From: Corinectria fuckeliana
Taxonomy: Eukaryota; Ascomycota; Sordariomycetes; Hypocreales; Nectriaceae
Length of the DNA: 64,000 nt
Assembly: GCA_019137255.1 (NCBI GenBank)
Contig: WPDH01000066.1
Location: 301,396-365,395 of the forward strand
Direction: 5' to 3'
In this document: piece by piece, positions 58,784 through 64,000 of the stretch
Position numbering within the stretch: position 1 is the first letter of the stretch
Layout of the letters: each line of letters starts with the position of its first letter
Program-made: the position numbers and the translations under genes
Notes under the pieces: generated by a model
Database searches by the model: none
What the model was told of the DNA's origin: nothing
Seen by the model: the letters and a program-made list of their open reading frames with translations, nothing else

Positions 58784-59649
58784 ATGGCGTCTCTTTCAGC
58801 CAAGTTTTCTCGCCTCGGCCTTCTTTCACAGAGAAAGACCTCGCTGATCTCACAGGCAAGGTAGGAGCTTATACACCACAAATGTACCCTTGCTTCTCGA
58901 GGAAATCTCTAACATGTCCGACCTGTAGGTGTATCTTGTCACGGGGCCAACATCTGGCATTTGGGCTCCAGCTTGCTGCTCTCCTCTACTCCAAAAACGG
59001 GACCGTGCTTCTCGCCGCTCTGTCTCATGTCCGCCCAGAAGAGACGAGGGTTGTATGGGTGGGTAGTTCGGGAGCAGTAATGACTCCCAAAGGAGGCGTA
59101 AACGTGGAAGAGCTAAGGGGTGGGAAATTTCTCGAGCACTCCCCTTCCACGCGATACTGCGTCAGCAAGGCAGGAGAGTACTTTCTCGGTGGGAAGTTCA
59201 ATAGAATCCTGAAGGAGTACGGTGTTCTCAGTTGTTGTGAGTTTCTGCCCTTCAAGTGTCCAACAGCGGCCGAAGACGGATGTTGCAACAGAAGCAAACA
59301 TATTGAGCTTACTTAAAACCAGCATCTCGATCCCAGCAACATCAAGACCGAACTTCAGAGAACATTCTCCACGGAAGTGTCTTGGGTAGGGTCTTTCATC
59401 CTAGGCCTATTCCTCCACAAGCCCGTCCAAGGCGCATACACGGAGTTGTTCGCCGGCCTTTCCCCAGATATCACCTCGGATACACTGGAGGGCCTGGATA
59501 CGTAGGTCGTTCCGTTCGGTAGGGTCGCAAAGTTTCGTCCAGACTTGGTTGCCGCGTGCGAGGCCGCTATTGATCAGCAGTCAGGGCATGTCGCCGATTT
59601 CTTCGCCTGGTGCGACGAGCAACTGAAAGGGTACCTGGTTGTGAACTAG
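58784..59649 (+). pseudogene. Short-chain dehydrogenase/reductase pseudogene
   Basis: Pieces of one SDR lie in order but in different frames. The N-terminal piece (EKDLADLTGK) is out of frame with the ATG at 58784. After a possible intron (58861 to about 58927), KVYLVTGPTSGI has one extra T that shifts frame before GLQLAALLYSKNGTVLLAAL. About 100 codons of the Rossmann middle are missing before TRVVWVGSSGA. The catalytic YxxxK survives in STRYCVSKAGEYFLGGKFNR. The tail (NIKTELQRTF, GAYTELFAGLSPDI, DFFAWCDEQLKGYL) is again in another frame and has a stop after LEGLDT. With several shifts and a deletion it cannot be functional. The living relatives are fungal retinol-dehydrogenase-like NAD(P)-dependent SDRs. 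Confidence 0.82.
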
Positions 59650-60474
59650 AGGTAGAGAGCAATTGGGAAAGATCAAGGAGGGCAACGGCATATATCTTAG
59701 GATGGGAATTATCAAGACCTCGCTAGCTAATAACATGAGGATTTCATTACTGCCTTGTTTATACCTACTTGACTTTGCGTTAAACCCAATGAGTACCGCG
59801 CAAATGATGTCAAGGAGCAAGTGAGTAACATTGATGCTTGTCTTAGGGCTCGACCAAAGCTTAAAAAAAATGAAACAATTCCTCCTAAACAAGCTTATTT
59901 CAGCCCTTAGTTTTCTCAATACCTACAACAAAGGGGCCAAAGTCCCAGATCACGGAAAGGTCCGAGACTGCAAGGCTGGAATGACCGTCGTGATCAAACC
60001 CGATCCCCAATGGCGAATCACGAGACTGGCACTACGGTCGTGTCTTGTCCCATAGTCGCTGTTCTTCCAGCTTCAGGGAGGAAACAGCACATGGTGTGTG
60101 CCCAGATTGGGGAACTATTTGAATCAATATCGACAACCGATAGCCAATTGTGGAAATTGTTCCAAGACCGCGGGGGTCCATTCCTCTCCCTTGCGTCTCT
60201 GCCACATTGAAGACTACACTACGGGGCATCCAGCCAATCGGTTGTACATTCAAACAGACCCCTGATGCATATCTTTAACCGAGGGGTTGACCCTTAGAAT
60301 GAAGATGGCTCCAGGAATGCGCTGCATACTTAAGCAGGCGCGACGCAGCCAACACTTATTACTGGCAGCAATGGAAGCCGACTTGTCCACCTCAATCAAA
60401 ACTCCAAGATCTCGAGGAGTTGCTTGGTCACAGTGAACTATGACCGGTGTTTCTCTGCCGTCACAAACGCCAGC
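59650..60474. other. Intergenic, upstream of CE16 esterase
   Basis: About 820 bp, AT-rich at 59690-59930. No supported gene. Likely promoter of the esterase at its right end. Confidence 0.45.
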
Positions 60475-61587
60475 ATGATATTTCAGTCCCTCACAGCGGC
60501 GCTGGCCGTCCTCGCAATGCCGTTCACCACCACGGCGCTGGAAGCCAAACCATCGCCCAATCTCTCTCGTTTTCCGGCCCAAAACGAGTCGGAGACGAGA
60601 TTCCTGATTACCTTGTTCGTCCCGTGAACTCCCATGCCGAGGGAACGCAATGTCCTGACACGCCGAAGCGGCGACTCCTACTCCAAGACTGGCTTCAAGC
60701 CCCACCTGACTGGCATCGGGGCCAGGGAGTTCAATCCGTCAGCAAGCAACCCGCTAGGAAACCCAGCGCTCCCCGGAAAGACGTCTGCCGGGGGTCGGAA
60801 TTGGGTGGGCTTCATGGTGACCGAATTCAACACCACGTTGACCCTGTCTTACAACTTTGCGAGTTCGGGATCAACTGTTACCAAGAAGGCCGTCAAACCA
60901 CAACTCGCCCGCTATCCAACCCTCGTAGACCAAGTTAGGCACTTTAACTCGAGTATTGGTCACAGGCCTGCACACGCCAGGTGGACGTCGGAGAATGCTC
61001 TCGTGGGAATATGGATTGGGGTCAATGACATGATACGCCTCTTACGGCGTAATGACATATCCAAGACCTTAGATACTTTGATGGTAGGGTATTTCGAGCA
61101 GGTGCAGGTGCTATACGACATTGGACTACGACAGTTTAGGCTACTCAGCGCAGCCCGTAAGAAGCCGGCCGAAGATCCTCAATCTACAAGCACTGACAAC
61201 TTCTCTAGCACTCAACCTCAGCCCCAAGTTCATCCATGAGACGAACTCGACAAGGTGCCAGACCTTCATCTACACTTTCGAAAGGTTCAACAACCTTATG
61301 CAGTACCATTTGATACTATTCAAGCAACACAACCCTGACGCGGACATCTCAATCATCGATACTACACATATATTTTGGGAGGCAGTTGGCGACCCCGGGT
61401 CTCTCGGTGCTGCAGACGCCACGTGCAAAGCAAAGGACGGAGTGTCTTGTGTGAGTCTTTAGTTAGCTACGGGTCCTCGAACATAGTCAACGCTGACCAA
61501 GTACAGCTGTGGTGGGACCCTTTCCACCCGGCCACTCAAATCGAAAGACTGGTCGCAGCCAAGGTCGCCAAGTCAGCGTGGCGATGA
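60475..61587 (+). CDS. Secreted GDSL/SGNH esterase, CE16-like acetylesterase
   Basis: Exons 60475-60623, 60669-61156, 61209-61450 and 61507-61587 give 319 residues with all phases matching. A signal peptide (MIFQSLTAALAVLAMPFTTT) is followed by the SGNH catalytic set: Ser53 in PGDSYSKTGF, Gly/Asn in ALVGIWIGVNDM, and Asp297-His300 in LWWDPFHPATQIERLVA. Other CE16 traits are NPLGNPALPGKTSAGGRNWV and TLTLSYNFASSGSTV. The first intron is only 45 bp (GTGAAC/AAG, branch-like CTGACA), short even for fungi; if it is not spliced, the gene is frameshifted. CE16 enzymes remove acetyl groups from plant-cell-wall xylo-oligosaccharides outside the cell. It lies beside a decayed SDR in a gene-poor, repeat-edge region. 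Confidence 0.77.
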
Positions 61588-63700
61588 AGAGATTGCGACA
61601 TTTTCACCTTCTGCCAACTTTGGCTGTGGTCCAGAAAACCCCGCAATATGGCCGGCACACTGTAAACATTTGTTGGTGGGTGACCACCTATTATGACAGA
61701 TATGACCTGCCTAAGTGCAAGGTGCCTTGCCTTTTAGTGTAGCGGTCATACTGATAACATTACTACGATATAGTGGAATTAAATTGATAAGCTTATCTGG
61801 GAAGGCGAGGGTTGAAGGACAGAGCGAGAGGGTAGGGAACCCGAAGCTGGATTTCTAGCGACGGAGAATCCAACTCAAGAGCTCGCCAAAGGCGTCAGAA
61901 CATTCCAAAGCAGGTGTCATATACGGCGACGCTGTGGAAAAATACCCTTTACTTACATCGTAGGGCCAAGTTGTCGAGTGGGGCTTGGGGAATAGCCCCT
62001 GAATATCAGAACGTTACAAATGTCCAGAGCTATAATGTAGAATGTGTACATTCAAAGTATTAACAACTTGACAATCCGAGAACTAGGAAGACACGTGAGA
62101 ATGTGAAATGTCAGTTGGGCGTCAAGCTGCAAGAAGACCTTTGAGGATAGTTTGGAAGGAAGACTAAAAGATACGACGAACCTCTACGCCAGCCAATTGC
62201 CGCTTCACTAGTTTGGCAGCCTTCATTCCCTCGGAGATCCAAGTCGTTGAAGACGTGTTCATGTGTCTTGTGCGGTCTATCAATCTTCCCCCATAACATC
62301 GAAGACCAAGTGGCTGCTTTGAAGTCACAAGACTGATCTACCGGAGAGGATCAGCTAATGGCTTGATATGACCAACGAGAGGTGGGGGTGCCGGGGGAAT
62401 CTGTGTGTTCGGTGAGACCTATCAATCGCGTGGCCGATTGCCTTCCTGCGAGTGTTGACGCAGCTCATGCGGCTGGTCCGAACGGGCGACATTGACTATG
62501 CCTCGTCAGATCCAATTGGGGCTAAAGAACAGCAAGTATTTTTATCAACATAGTCTCTCTATTAGTGCAGCAGGAGATAGAGTTGGCTTGTCATCTATAG
62601 TCAAGCGAGTCCTGGTTGATAGAGAGACAGGAGTAAAGCGGCCAACCAGGAAAGGCGTTTTCCGGGTTGAACCGCAACACCATGCCTGAATCTATCATCA
62701 TATTGCTCCAAAAAGTTTGTAGTTGGGCAAATGGCTCTCGTTTGGCGCCGAGTGATTCTCGACGGCCAGTCCAAGGCCAACGACAGCCATGTGGAGCATT
62801 TCGATATTCCTTATGCACCCAAAATAATAGGAGGCAACTTCAATTTGATGGATAGCGGGCCGAAAAAGAATTCGTGGTGAACTTGTTACAATGATATCGA
62901 GTTTTCAGCGAGAAGTTGAGAATACAACTTGCTTACAGCTGTGTCGACCATGGTCGATATCGTAACACGGACTGGGCGTCTCGAAATTATGACCGAGCTT
63001 GTATGTTTGAATGCAACGCGAGCAAAGAAGCTATTGTTTTATTAGTGGTTGGCTCACTTCAGTTTAAACACACCAGCCCAGACACCAGCACATTGTCGGG
63101 ATCTTCAACACGAAGACCGAGGCAGGTAAGGCGGAACTCGTCGGAGCTTGATTCGCGGGTGTAGACAGGGTATTAGCCTCGGGCGGATTCTTTGCTGATG
63201 TTAATGTGCTGTCAGCTCCTGGGCCAAGGCTTTCCTTTCGCGTTCCTGGTTTATTACTTCAGATGATTGTTGTTATTGCCAGCGATGTCGCGGAGATGGG
63301 GTCCATCAGCCTCGGCCGGCCATTTCCGCAAGGGCACGTCCAAACATATCTTGAGTGGAGTTTGCCAATGTAGGAACCCGGCGGACAGCGGACTCCCAGA
63401 TGAGATTGTTTCCGTTGGCCTCCGTACGTACTGACCGACTCGAAGACGGCATCAGGCTCTGTGGATCTGAAGTTGTCGAGGCCTCGTCAAGCCTCCATAA
63501 TGAGTAAGGGGGTCGGTCCATTTAGGGCTCCATTTTTAAGTCTCCATCTGCAAATGTCCATTCGTCTACAGGAGAGTCGCAATATAGAGGCCGTCTGTCA
63601 ATCAAGGATTGCTGGAGCTGAATTGCCTTGTTGTCGTCGCTGGACTAAGCCCCGCCCCGGCCCAGTACGGAAGGCTATAGGGCCTGGTGTCTCATATTAA
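61588..63700. other. Gene-poor stretch, 2.1 kb
   Basis: No supported gene. Short frames up to 82 codons lack known domains. The composition is moderate in GC and falls to very AT-rich at about 63700. Confidence 0.4.
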
Positions 63701-64000
63701 CTTTTTTTGGAAATTTCGCTAGAGTCACTCTATACTGTATGCTTATATGACCCTATATGCCCTTATATAACCCTGTTTTATACATATTAATTAATCCCTA
63801 AATATTTTTAAGTTTTTTTTCACTAGAGTTACTTAATATAATATACTCTTATATAATCTTATTATATATATTTACTAAGATCTTAAGATTAAAATTATAT
63901 AACCTTAGGTTATATATTTAGTTATAGCTTAAAAAAACCTCTTATTATAACTTAATTTTTTCTTTTCTTTTTTTTAATATTATATTCTTAAGTATAAATA
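63701..64000. repeat. Extremely AT-rich decayed repeat at window edge
   Basis: From about 63700 G and C become rare. Two related segments start with CTAGAGT(C/T)AC at about 63719 and about 63823 and continue in similar TATA-rich order, so they look like diverged tandem copies about 104 bp apart. The block runs off the window. It resembles RIP-mutated repeat DNA of ascomycetes. Confidence 0.65.

Noticed and set aside
1..64000. CRISPR arrays, riboswitches and bacterial operons
   Set aside because: The window is fungal; no regularly spaced repeats or bacterial-type signals were seen.

Overview
The window is nuclear DNA of a filamentous ascomycete, most likely a Sordariomycete. Genes are split by many short GT..AG introns (mostly 50-95 bp) and sit on both strands without operons. 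The recognisable proteins are typical Pezizomycotina housekeeping and membrane genes. I rebuilt exons by hand from splice sites, reading-frame continuity and remembered family patterns. No search was run, so exon ends are predictions.

Layout. 1-8.3 kb: an APSES (Xbp1-type) transcription factor (+) converging on the Hsp90 co-chaperone gene cns1 (-), then a DHA1-type MFS transporter (-). 8.3-12.7 kb holds no gene I can support. 12.7-16 kb: an FHIT-type HIT hydrolase (-) and a second MFS transporter (-). 17.4-24.7 kb: the Myb splicing factor cef1/cdc5 (+), a DHA2/Vba-type MFS transporter (-) and an atypical xprF-like hexokinase (-). 24.7-28.2 kb is gene-poor and includes an old decayed repeat in which CG dinucleotides are locally absent. 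28.2-33.3 kb: a GILT-family protein (+) whose coding end overlaps that of the scavenger decapping enzyme dcs1 (-), then a cysteine-rich membrane protein with an SH3 domain (-). 33.3-38.7 kb is a second gene desert. 38.7-44 kb: an Old Yellow Enzyme locus with an in-frame stop, a free-standing RNase H-like protein and a seven-helix membrane protein. 44.7-57.1 kb is a dense core block: PP2A catalytic subunit (-), exocyst exo84 (-), tom20 (+), tyw1 (-), sulfite exporter ssu1 (-) and cysteine dioxygenase (+). 58.8-61.6 kb: a broken short-chain dehydrogenase pseudogene and a secreted CE16/GDSL esterase. From about 63.7 kb the sequence becomes extremely AT-rich and looks like mutated repeat DNA.

How genes relate. 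The clearest functional pair is ssu1 and cysteine dioxygenase, divergent across about 1 kb. The dioxygenase starts oxidation of cysteine, which leads to sulfite, and Ssu1 exports sulfite. Other neighbours are mostly independent housekeeping genes: splicing (Cef1), mRNA cap turnover (Dcs1), exocytosis (Exo84), mitochondrial import (Tom20), tRNA wybutosine synthesis (Tyw1) and signalling (PP2A). The main oddities are the OYE nonsense codon, the overlapping convergent coding ends, the micro-exons, the GILT protein lacking a CxxC pair, and the decayed repeat blocks.
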